Shown here: piece by piece, positions 35,367-43,532 of the stretch
Numbering within the stretch: the first letter of the stretch is position 1
Layout: every line of letters begins with the position of its first letter
NCBI GenBank assembly: GCA_964476375.1
Contig: CAYYZW010000302.1
Location: forward strand, 1 to 58,242
DNA: 58,242 nt
From: SAT2750 sp964476375
GTDB lineage: Bacteria; Planctomycetota; Planctomycetia; Pirellulales; Pirellulaceae
Direction of reading: 5' to 3'
Made by a program: the position numbers and the translations under genes
Notes under the pieces: model-generated
Database searches by the model: none
Seen by the model: the letters and a program-made list of their open reading frames with translations, nothing else
Told to the model about the DNA's origin: nothing

Positions 35367-35388
35367 CCCCCAGACAATGGCCTGGGGG
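35367..35388. terminator. GC-rich hairpin after the DUF1080 gene
   Basis: CCCCCAG (35367-35373) pairs with CTGGGGG (35382-35388) around an 8-base loop, between the DUF1080 stop and tRNA-Gln. There is no T-run on either strand, so termination is inferred from position only. Confidence 0.35.
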
Positions 35389-35393
35389 GGAAG

Positions 35394-35465
35394 CTAGCCC
35401 GCAGGGACTTGAACCCCGACTTAGAGAACCAGAATCTCTCGTGCTACCAATTACACCACGGGCTA
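35394..35465 (-). tRNA. tRNA-Gln (anticodon CTG)
   Basis: The minus strand folds as a cloverleaf. Acceptor TAGCCCG pairs with CGGGCTA, D stem is GTGT/GCAC, anticodon stem AGAGA/TCTCT has loop TTCTGGT, T stem is CGGGG/CCCTG with loop TTCAAGT. Anticodon CTG reads CAG (Gln). The U1-A72 first pair and G73 discriminator fit bacterial tRNA-Gln. CCA is not encoded. Confidence 0.95.
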
Positions 35466-35596
35466 ATCAAAGGAACCATCCACAAGGTTATTGCCAGCAA
35501 TCGTCCTGCCGGTGGCTCCAAGTCCTTAAAAAGTATTGGCTCGGGTCATCCTGGTCAAGCCGACGAGGATGACTCAAAGACCGTAAATCTGCTCAG

Positions 35597-35626
35597 TTGA
35601 CGCTGGAGATACCGCATCACTAGAAT
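35597..35626 (+). promoter_or_regulatory. Promoter of the FHA-GAF-PP2C gene
   Basis: TTGACG (35597-35602) and TAGAAT (35621-35626) with an 18-base spacer, 70 bases before the start codon, match the vegetative consensus well. Confidence 0.55.
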
Positions 35627-35697
35627 CGCCATCACCCGGCACTCGGGTTCACGCGAAAGCCCGACTGTGGAAAAACAGAAACACCTCCAGGATTCCA

Positions 35698-37365
35698 ATG
35701 GCATACCTGAAAGCACGTAATGGCCCCCACGCGGGTCACCGGTACGAACTTGCCCATCACCAGGCGGTGATCGGCCGGGCGCCAGACTGCGAGATCCAGG
35801 TGGAGGACTACGCCGTAAGTCGAAAGCACGCCACCATCCACCTGGAGAATGACTCCTTCCTGGTGGAAGACCTGGGAAGCCGCAACAAGACATACCTGAA
35901 CGATGTGGAACTGGCGGCGGGAAGGCATCCGCTTAATAACGGAGACAAGATCACCGTCTGTGATGTCGCCTTCAATTTCTACCTGGATGCCGATGTGGAC
36001 GACACGGCACTCACCGACGGATCCCAAATCTCGGTGCTCTTTGATGGCGGTGAGATCGGCAATTCTACGATCATGTCCAAGCTGGAGGTCGCAACCAGCC
36101 ATGGGCAAGTGCAGTTCACAGCCAGCCCGGAAGTAACGCTGGCAGCACTGCTGGAAATCAGCCAGAACCTTGGACAGGCACTGGCCCTTGACGATGTGCT
36201 TCCCAAGGTGCTCGATAGCCTGTTCAAAGTATTCATCCAGGCTGACCGGGCTTTCATCGGGCTCAAGGACAAGAAGGGGAACCTTGTTCCGCGTTGGTCC
36301 AACGCCCGAAATGAGGACGCCGAAAACACGATCCGCATGAGCCGCACCATCGTGAAGCAGGTAATGGAGTCCAAGCAGGCCATCCTCTCGGCCGATGCCG
36401 CCTCCGACAGCCAGTTCGATGCCAACCAGAGCATCGTTGATCTGCAGATCCGATCGATGATGTGTGCTCCGCTTTTTGATTCGGAAGGAACAGCGATTGG
36501 CATCCTGCAAGTGGATACGTCCGAACGGCAACGACAATTCCGGCCCCATGACCTGGAGTTGCTGGTGAGTGTTGCGACGCTGGCAGGGATTGCTGTTCAC
36601 AATGCCCAGCTTCACGAGGAAGCACTGCAGCAACAGGCAGTCAAAAGGGACCTGGAACTGGCCTACGAAGTCCAGCGAGGATTTCTTCCCAGCAAGCTCC
36701 CGGAAATCGAGAACTACAGCTTTTACGATTTCTACCGTCCGGCAAACCAGGTCGGCGGAGATTATTTCGATTATCTTCGGCTGCCTGGCAACCGCCTGGC
36801 AGTGATCGTCGCGGACGTGGTCGGACATGGTGTGGCAGCGGCCCTGTTGATGGCCAAGCTCTCGGCGGAGGCGCGTTATTGCCTGGCGAGTGAGTCCCGG
36901 CTGAATGTGGCTGTCCATCAGCTCAATAATCGCATGAGCAACCTCGGGCTTGACCGTTTTGTCACGCTGATCGTTGTCGTGCTGGACGAGGCCACTCATG
37001 AGATCACGCTGGTCAACGCCGGCCACATGATCCCGATCCATTGCCGAAAAGACGGCGAGGTCGAGGAGATCGGAGAGGACCAGACAGGAATCCCCCTGGG
37101 CATCATGAGCGACTATGACTACGAGCAGTTCAGCATTGCCCTGGAGCCCGGGGAGACCCTCACGCTCTACACGGACGGCATCAACGAGGCATTCAACGAG
37201 CAGGATGAGCAGTATGGTGAGGAACGGCTGCTCGCTCTGCTGAAGGGTTCCCCGATTGACTCCCAGCAGCGAGGGGAAATGATCATGGCCGATGTCGAGC
37301 AGTTCCTGGGCGAGGCGGTCCAGAACGATGACATGTGCCTGGTCACCTTCAGCCGCTCCGGCTAG
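35698..37365 (+). CDS. FHA-GAF-PP2C (SpoIIE/RsbU-type) phosphatase
   Basis: A 555-residue signalling protein. Residues 1-95 are an FHA domain (VIGRAPDCEIQVEDYAVSRKHA and EDLGSRNKTYLNDVEL), which binds phosphothreonine. Residues ~150-310 are a GAF domain (SRTIVKQVMESKQAILSADA, MMCAPLF...AIGILQVDT). Residues ~330-555 are a PP2C-type phosphatase: VGGDYFDYLRL, VADVVGHGVAAALLMA, LVNAGHMIPIH, LTLYTDGINEAFN and NDDMCLVTF, with the metal-binding Asp residues kept. RsbU-like members act on anti-sigma-factor antagonists, but no such partner is nearby. The start has CAGGA at 6-base spacing. It converges on the propeller gene. Confidence 0.92.
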   Translation: MAYLKARNGPHAGHRYELAHHQAVIGRAPDCEIQVEDYAVSRKHATIHLENDSFLVEDLGSRNKTYLNDVELAAGRHPLNNGDKITVCDVAFNFYLDADVDDTALTDGSQISVLFDGGEIGNSTIMSKLEVATSHGQVQFTASPEVTLAALLEISQNLGQALALDDVLPKVLDSLFKVFIQADRAFIGLKDKKGNLVPRWSNARNEDAENTIRMSRTIVKQVMESKQAILSADAASDSQFDANQSIVDLQIRSMMCAPLFDSEGTAIGILQVDTSERQRQFRPHDLELLVSVATLAGIAVHNAQLHEEALQQQAVKRDLELAYEVQRGFLPSKLPEIENYSFYDFYRPANQVGGDYFDYLRLPGNRLAVIVADVVGHGVAAALLMAKLSAEARYCLASESRLNVAVHQLNNRMSNLGLDRFVTLIVVVLDEATHEITLVNAGHMIPIHCRKDGEVEEIGEDQTGIPLGIMSDYDYEQFSIALEPGETLTLYTDGINEAFNEQDEQYGEERLLALLKGSPIDSQQRGEMIMADVEQFLGEAVQNDDMCLVTFSRSG

Positions 37366-37410
37366 GTTCGTTTTCGCTCTTCGCCTGTGTCAACCGCCCC
37401 GGCCAGGCAG

Positions 37411-38901
37411 CTAGGGAATGTAGTTGAGCGTGTAGTAGGCCGCATCGTGCAGCAGTGGCTGGCCATCACGGGATCGCACCCCGGGCAGATGAAGCTCATG
37501 GACATGCCCTCGCTGGAGCTTGTCAATCTGGAGGTGGACGCGCCTGCCATCCTTGCTCAATTCCACCCCGACGATCGACGGTGTCGTATGATCGACTTCC
37601 GGGCTGCCGTAACTGGACTGGTAAATATACGTATAGGTGCCGATCGTGTAGGCATCGATCCGGCTGGCTGTTTCCGGATCGACCGGCTTCGTGAAGGTCA
37701 ATTCAAATCCGTCACTGAGTGCATGAACGGTGAGGATTTCAAATGGGAGCTTGCCGGTCCAGTCGAGTCGCTGGAGTGAGAATGGCCGCCCCCCCCGGGA
37801 ACCCCAGCCCCGGCTGGTCCCCCCCACGAACATCGATCCCCCCGGTTCGATCATCACCGACAGGCTGCCCGAGGCGAGCCCGGAACGGAATGGGAAACAG
37901 GCACCCTGGTAATGGCCCTTGACCTTTTCCAGGGCAACTCGCATCACCGTGCTGAATGTCTGGTCCCCTACGAACAACTGGCCTTGAAACGGGCCGAACT
38001 TCCCCCCGGTCGTGTCACAGGCAATCCCGCTGGCCGACTGCCCCATCTTCTTGTAAGGAAACAGGATCGCCGGGGGCTCCAGCTGCTCAATACGGTCCGC
38101 CTCAACCATGATCCGGCTGCCGCTGGCGGGATCCGGCGGCCGAGGGCCAATCGCCTCGGTTGTCTCGTACCAGCGATTGCCTGCCGGATGTCCCTGGAAG
38201 GAGCCGGGCCGCAGGTGCTTGAGCGAGCACGTTCCATTCCAGGGCCCCTGGTTATCGGTGTAAAACATATCCCCCGCGGCATTCATGCCAATCCCACCAG
38301 GCGACCGGATACCACTGCAGGTGGGTATCACCTTTCCCTCGGGAGTGATCCGCAGGCACCAGCCGCGGTACTTGCTGTTACTGTTGAATGACCCGGTCAG
38401 GCAGAGGACGACCCAGATATTGCCCTCCCGGTCATGTCGCGAGCCAAAGGCATACTCGTGATAGTCGCCGTTGATCTCCCAGCCATCAGAAACGGTTTCA
38501 AAGAGGTCCGCCAGCTGGTCCTTGTTGGTGTCCAGGACCCGTGTCACCTCGCACCGCTGCGTGACAAACAGGTCCTCTCCCTTGCGGGCCAAACCCAGGA
38601 CCTCGTGCAGCCCCCCGGCAAAAAGATTGAATTTCATTGTCTCGGCGGAGGGAGAAAGCGGGTTCTCGACGAGGTAGATATCCCCTCGCCGGGAGGCAAC
38701 CGCCAGCGTGCCGCCCGCCATCATTTCCAGGGCACTCGCCTCCAGTACAACCCCCTCGGGAATTGGCAACGCCAACAGGGGATAGTAATCATCCTCCACC
38801 GCAGGCTTGGCATCCTGTGCTGGCAGGTTTCCCAGGGGCAGAAGCAGAAGGACCGCAGCCAGGACAGACTCCAGTACCAGGGATCGACTGATAACATGCA
38901 T
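37411..38901 (-). CDS. Secreted beta-propeller sugar dehydrogenase-like protein
   Basis: A 496-residue exported protein. The signal peptide is MHVISRSLVLESVLAAVLLLLPLG and the body has propeller-type repeats (GGTLAVASRRGDIYLVENP, HEYAFGSRHDREGNIWVV, SPGGIGMNAAGDMFYTDNQG, GQLFVGDQTFSTVMRV, SRGWGSRGGRPFSLQRLDW) like PQQ-type sorbosone/glucose dehydrogenases. The C-terminus is a beta domain. It lacks CxxCH motifs, so electrons would pass to the multihaem partner encoded immediately upstream (34 bases away). The start ATG 38901 is chosen because the longer frame to 39042 overlaps that gene. The substrate and cofactor are not determined. Confidence 0.78.
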   Translation of the reverse strand: MHVISRSLVLESVLAAVLLLLPLGNLPAQDAKPAVEDDYYPLLALPIPEGVVLEASALEMMAGGTLAVASRRGDIYLVENPLSPSAETMKFNLFAGGLHEVLGLARKGEDLFVTQRCEVTRVLDTNKDQLADLFETVSDGWEINGDYHEYAFGSRHDREGNIWVVLCLTGSFNSNSKYRGWCLRITPEGKVIPTCSGIRSPGGIGMNAAGDMFYTDNQGPWNGTCSLKHLRPGSFQGHPAGNRWYETTEAIGPRPPDPASGSRIMVEADRIEQLEPPAILFPYKKMGQSASGIACDTTGGKFGPFQGQLFVGDQTFSTVMRVALEKVKGHYQGACFPFRSGLASGSLSVMIEPGGSMFVGGTSRGWGSRGGRPFSLQRLDWTGKLPFEILTVHALSDGFELTFTKPVDPETASRIDAYTIGTYTYIYQSSYGSPEVDHTTPSIVGVELSKDGRRVHLQIDKLQRGHVHELHLPGVRSRDGQPLLHDAAYYTLNYIP

Positions 38902-38935
38902 AACTTCTAAGGCTCTCTCGTTTCCAGGTTCCGTT

Positions 38936-41734
38936 TTACCACTCAAACAGCTCGGTGATCTCTGCCCGGTATCCCCCGCCCGGCACCTTCTTCCAGGTAA
39001 CGGGCACGAGTACCTCCGTTCGGTTTCCAGCTTTCCTGACAAACTGCTGGCCGACGTCGCCGGAGACGGTCAGTTGCCAGTCATTGTCGACAATCAGGAT
39101 ATCTCCCTTCGGCTCCAGGCTGTCGGCGACAATCACTCGCAGCCAGAGCCCTTCGACCTCTGTCTTACTCGAGAGCCGCACGATTCGTTTGACGGGGGTA
39201 AAGTCCTTGTCACTGGTGGGATCAAAGAAATCCTCGACCTGGACATCCTGGTACTGGTAAAGAAACACGGGTTTGAGTTTCTCTCCCAGCCGGTACCCTC
39301 GAAAACGGTAACCGGATTCCCTGGGTGGGCCAGTCGGCCAGGTCTGGTTGGCATCCTCCAGCACCGCCAGGATGGGCCGTGGTTCCAGCCGCAGCACGTT
39401 GTCACCCAGGGGAGGCTGGTATCCCTGGCCACGGCCGTTCCAGTGTTTGGAGGCATCCATGAACGAACCGTGCCAGAGCATGGCGATACTGACCTGGTTG
39501 GCATCAAAAGCGAGGTTCGCTTTTTCAGGATACCCCACCCCGATCCCCCGGGATCCCGCCCCTTCGATAAAATTGCGGTAGATAACAGCAGTGTCGGTCG
39601 CCACCAGCTCAATCGTATTCCCGCCAAGCCCCACAGGCATGGCCCCCTTGTCACCGTCGGCCAGGAAAGTCCAGACCGCGTGAACCTGCTGGTCGACGGT
39701 GCCGTCAAGCACATTGGGCAACAATACCTGGCCCTCCGGCCAGGCTGTTGGCATTCTTGTCCCGGGACGAAACCGAACAGGATTGACCACGTACTGCCGA
39801 AACCATTCCGGCTGAAGACGCTTGACCATCGATGTCATCGAGATCGACTGGACCCCCGTCGCCTTGTGGGGACCAAAGGTGTGACACTTGATACAGGAAT
39901 ATCCCTTGGCTCCCACAAGCCGGCGGCCGGCCGCCTTCAGTTGCCGGCCGCTAAATTGCTCCTCGACAGCCGGCAGCGGTTTGAGCTTGTCACTGGCAAG
40001 GAATAAGTCCGCCAGCGGCCCCACGTTCTGTTTCTGAAAACGGGGCATACGAGTAAACATGTAGGGCCGGTCGTTGGCCCCATTATTGAAAACGTGTTCC
40101 ATCCACTCCGGTCTCAACTTGCTGCCGACCCCCGTCAACAGCGGGGGAATTCGAGCCTCATCCCCCATCTCTTTCTGGTCGGTCACAAAAAAGGCGTTCC
40201 GGGCTGTCTCGACGCCTCCCACCCCGTCACGCTCGTGACAGGCATAGCAGTTCAATCGGGTCATCGTTGCCGTGATCTGTCCGGCGGCAGACAGTGCTTC
40301 CGGCTCACCGACACGGAGCTGCTTGAGTGCAGCCTGCAAGTCGGCATTTTGCCTGGGAGCGAGATGGAAATCCGGGGCATCACCTGCCTCTGCGGCAAGG
40401 CACCCGGCAGAGAGATTGCTGTCCGACAGTCGTGGGGCCCGCACCAGGCTCACCAGCGACTTGTCATTTCTCTTGAGCTGGTGGCAGGAGGCACAGCCGA
40501 GCCGGGAAAAAAGCTGCTCCCCCCTGGCCGCCAGTTCCAGGTCAAGTTCAAACGGTGTCTCTCCCGGGAGCGGTTCACGCCGGGGCATCTTGAGCAGTCC
40601 TTCCAGTGGCTGGCGTTTGAGCCCGTTGCCTTCCAGTTCAACTCGCAGTTCCTCCTGGCCACTCTGTTCGAAGTACTCCACCCGCACCGTGTGTTCACCC
40701 TGTTTTAGTTCCCGGTCGGCACTCTTGAACTGAAGTGGATGAATCCCTCCCACGAGAACAACCGTCTCGCCATCGATTTCCAAGCGGGATCCGTCGTCGG
40801 AACCGAGGTGAAAACGATAAGTGCCGTCCTTGGGGATCACGATCGTCCCGTCGAACTGCATGGCAAACTGGTCCCGTCGGCGAGCCACGGAGAGATCAAA
40901 ACCATGGCCCTCTCCCTTCTCCCTGGCCTCCAGCGTGCTGAAATCCGGAAGATCCTGCCAGCTTCCCTCGAAGTAGGAAAAGCGGATATTGGGCGGAAGC
41001 TGCAGATCGCGGAGCAGGTAACTGCTTAACTGGTGAGCTTCGTTGTCATTGAGGTTCAGGTGCGGCATCCGGCCGGAGGGGCGGATGACCAGGGGATCCT
41101 TAAGAAACTGGGCCAGCGCCGTGATGCTGTACTTGGTGGACATCGCCGGAAAAGAAACCGACGTCGGCAGCGGTTCACTTCCCTCGCGGAGAGGATCATG
41201 ACAGGCAGTACATCCGATCTCGTGGTACAACCTTTCCCCCTGTACGACCAGGTTCGCCGGCGCGGGAGTGTCATGAATCGTCCCGGTGGAGGCAAGGAAA
41301 TGGGTCAGCTGCTCGATCGCCGCCTGGCGTTCCTTGGCAGGCAGGCCCGAAAGCAGGTCCGGCATGGTCGTCCCCGGCTTGGCAGCCTGCGGATCCTCAA
41401 GCAGTGCCTTGACGAACTGGGGACGCACACGGGAGCCGACCTCATCAAGGATCGGTGCGGTCTTGACCGGCAGCCGTTTCCTCCAGGCATCGGAGACCTG
41501 GTGACAGGATATACAGTTCAACTCCCCCAGCAGCAGGCTGCCGGCCTCGACCGGATGCTTTCCCTCCAGGTGCAAACGCTGGTACGCAGGCACCCTGGGG
41601 GACTCGGCACAGAGCATGCCATCCCCGAAAATCGCGGTCGCCAGGATCACACCAAGGCATCTGCCATGACGCCAGCTCCAAGAGAATCCAACCACCAGTA
41701 GCGTCTCCTTACTCCAAAATAATCCCTGGGGCAC
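38936..41734 (-). CDS. Multihaem cytochrome c with embedded PA14 domain
   Basis: A 932-residue exported protein with five CxxCH haem-attachment motifs: CISCH (residues 74-78), CTACH (~175), CASCH (~413), CYACH (~495) and CIKCH (~619). Between the second and third, GTYRFHLGSDDGSRLEIDGE and HTVRVEYFEQSGQEELRVEL form a PA14 domain, a sugar-binding fold. The C-terminal ~300 residues have no named domain. It is the likely electron acceptor of the propeller protein, together oxidising a carbohydrate outside the cytoplasm. The GTG 41734 start lacks a clear Shine-Dalgarno site and the signal peptide begins with an unusual Trp-rich stretch, so the true start may be later. Confidence 0.78.
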   Translation of the reverse strand: MPQGLFWSKETLLVVGFSWSWRHGRCLGVILATAIFGDGMLCAESPRVPAYQRLHLEGKHPVEAGSLLLGELNCISCHQVSDAWRKRLPVKTAPILDEVGSRVRPQFVKALLEDPQAAKPGTTMPDLLSGLPAKERQAAIEQLTHFLASTGTIHDTPAPANLVVQGERLYHEIGCTACHDPLREGSEPLPTSVSFPAMSTKYSITALAQFLKDPLVIRPSGRMPHLNLNDNEAHQLSSYLLRDLQLPPNIRFSYFEGSWQDLPDFSTLEAREKGEGHGFDLSVARRRDQFAMQFDGTIVIPKDGTYRFHLGSDDGSRLEIDGETVVLVGGIHPLQFKSADRELKQGEHTVRVEYFEQSGQEELRVELEGNGLKRQPLEGLLKMPRREPLPGETPFELDLELAARGEQLFSRLGCASCHQLKRNDKSLVSLVRAPRLSDSNLSAGCLAAEAGDAPDFHLAPRQNADLQAALKQLRVGEPEALSAAGQITATMTRLNCYACHERDGVGGVETARNAFFVTDQKEMGDEARIPPLLTGVGSKLRPEWMEHVFNNGANDRPYMFTRMPRFQKQNVGPLADLFLASDKLKPLPAVEEQFSGRQLKAAGRRLVGAKGYSCIKCHTFGPHKATGVQSISMTSMVKRLQPEWFRQYVVNPVRFRPGTRMPTAWPEGQVLLPNVLDGTVDQQVHAVWTFLADGDKGAMPVGLGGNTIELVATDTAVIYRNFIEGAGSRGIGVGYPEKANLAFDANQVSIAMLWHGSFMDASKHWNGRGQGYQPPLGDNVLRLEPRPILAVLEDANQTWPTGPPRESGYRFRGYRLGEKLKPVFLYQYQDVQVEDFFDPTSDKDFTPVKRIVRLSSKTEVEGLWLRVIVADSLEPKGDILIVDNDWQLTVSGDVGQQFVRKAGNRTEVLVPVTWKKVPGGGYRAEITELFEW

Positions 41735-41906
41735 CGTGCCCGGTAGCCACCAGCGGGAAAAGGCCTATTATCAACAGGCACCAAAAAGTTGCAAACAATA
41801 TCTCCCATCTGGCACCGATGAAGCCTTACCCGGGTGGCCAGCAGGAAGCGAAAGAGCATAATGGGAAGTGCATCAGCTCTTCGAACCAGCAGTGAGATTG
41901 TCAGCC

Positions 41907-43520
41907 ATGGAAATGGAAAAACTAGTTTCCTTATGCAAGCGACGAGGGTTCCTTTTCCAGTCCAGTGAGATTTATGGTGGGCTCAACGGGTTCTGGGATT
42001 ACGGGCCCCTTGGTGTCGAGCTGAAGAGAAACATCAAGGAAGCCTGGTGGCAGGACATGGTCACCAGCCACGATGAACTCTCGATCCGGGACGGGGCCCC
42101 GGCATCTTACGAGATGACCGGCCTGGACTCGACCATCATCATGCACCCCCAGATATGGAAATGCTCTGGCCACTACGACCTGTTCCATGATTTCATGGTC
42201 GACTGCCGACAGTCCAATCGCCGCTATCGCCATGACCAGGTACGTGGCCGCTGGGTGGAAGCAAAGGGGGAGCGAATCTTCGTGGCTACCACCGCGGAGA
42301 CCAGCGAGGAACAGGAGGACGTCCAACGCCGCGCCCTGAAGTACTTCAAGCTTCGCTCCAAGCATGCCGAGGAGCTTGTCTGGGACGACGATTTCCGTGC
42401 CCTGATCGAACTGGACGGAACCGCCCAGGTACTGGGGCCAGACGCCACCGAACTGGACACGCTCACCGAGCCACGAGAATTCAACCTGATGTTCAAAACA
42501 GTCGTGGGAGCTCTCGCTGGAGAGGAGGGCACCGCCTTCCTGCGCCCCGAGACCGCCCAGGGGATCTTCGTGAACTTCAAGAACGTGCTCGACAGCACGC
42601 GTGTCCGTCTCCCGTTCGGTATCGCCCAGTCAGGCAAGTCCTTTCGAAACGAGATCACGCCGCGCAATTTCACCTTCCGGTCCCGTGAATTTGAACAGAT
42701 GGAGATCGAGTTCTTTTGCCATCCCGACTCGTCCCAGGACTGGTACCGGTACTGGCGTGACCGGCGCATGCAGTGGTATATGGACCTGGGGCTCTCCAGC
42801 GAACGACTGATCCTGCGGGAACATGATCCGGACGAACTGAGCCACTACTCCACCGGAACTGCCGACATTGAGTATGCCTTCCCCTTCCTGCCCGAGGGAG
42901 AATTCGGCGAACTGGAAGGGATTGCCCACCGGGGTGACTTCGACCTTCGCAGCCACATGGAAGGCAAGCTGGATCCCACGACCAACCCGCTCCAGCTGGA
43001 GACGGACGAGCACGGCCAGCCTCGCTGGCGCGGCAGTGGCAAGGATCTTAGCTACCGGGACGATCTTTCCGGGGAACGTTATGTTCCCCACGTGATCGAA
43101 CCCTCTGCCGGGGCAGACCGGGCAACCCTGGCGTTTCTTTGTGAAGCCTACACGGAAGACGAGGCGCCGGACGACAGTGGCACGATGAAATCACGCACCG
43201 TGATGCGACTTCATCCCCGGCTCTCACCGATCAAGGCGGCGGTCTTTCCGCTGGTCAAGAAAGACGGCATGCCGGAAGTCGCCCGTGATATCTACCGTGC
43301 CCTGAAACCTCACTTCAATGTCTTCTATGATGAGAAGGGGGCGGTCGGCAGACGTTACCGGCGGCAGGATGACGCAGGAACACCCTACTGCATCACCGTC
43401 GACGGACAGACACTCGAGGACCAGACGGTCACCCTGCGGGACCGGGACTCCCTGGAACAGGTGCGGATCGGGTGTGACGAGGTGACCACCGTCATTCGCG
43501 AGCGGCTCAACAGCGACTAG
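41907..43520 (+). CDS. glyS: Glycyl-tRNA synthetase (homodimer type)
   Basis: Charges tRNA-Gly. The 537-residue protein has the single-chain class II layout of the alpha2 enzyme, not the alpha2-beta2 type: KRRGFLFQSSEIYGGLNGFWDYGPLG at the N-terminus (motif 1 area), FLRPETAQGIFVNFKNV, IAQSGKSFRNEITPRNFTFRSREFEQMEIEFF (motif 2), HVIEPSAGADRATLAFL (motif 3), then an anticodon-binding domain (LSPIKAAVFPLVKKD, RRYRRQDDAGTPYC). ATG 41907 precedes MEMEKLVSLCKRRG; an upstream ATG/GTG extension to 41868 is less likely. It diverges from the multihaem cytochrome gene. A hairpin GCGAC/GTCGC spans the stop codon. Confidence 0.95.
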   Translation: MEMEKLVSLCKRRGFLFQSSEIYGGLNGFWDYGPLGVELKRNIKEAWWQDMVTSHDELSIRDGAPASYEMTGLDSTIIMHPQIWKCSGHYDLFHDFMVDCRQSNRRYRHDQVRGRWVEAKGERIFVATTAETSEEQEDVQRRALKYFKLRSKHAEELVWDDDFRALIELDGTAQVLGPDATELDTLTEPREFNLMFKTVVGALAGEEGTAFLRPETAQGIFVNFKNVLDSTRVRLPFGIAQSGKSFRNEITPRNFTFRSREFEQMEIEFFCHPDSSQDWYRYWRDRRMQWYMDLGLSSERLILREHDPDELSHYSTGTADIEYAFPFLPEGEFGELEGIAHRGDFDLRSHMEGKLDPTTNPLQLETDEHGQPRWRGSGKDLSYRDDLSGERYVPHVIEPSAGADRATLAFLCEAYTEDEAPDDSGTMKSRTVMRLHPRLSPIKAAVFPLVKKDGMPEVARDIYRALKPHFNVFYDEKGAVGRRYRRQDDAGTPYCITVDGQTLEDQTVTLRDRDSLEQVRIGCDEVTTVIRERLNSD

Positions 43521-43532
43521 TGTCGCCGACGG

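Noticed and set aside
35632..37041. A 469-codon minus frame opposite the FHA-GAF-PP2C gene
   Set aside because: The plus strand carries three intact domains and a promoter; the minus translation is featureless.
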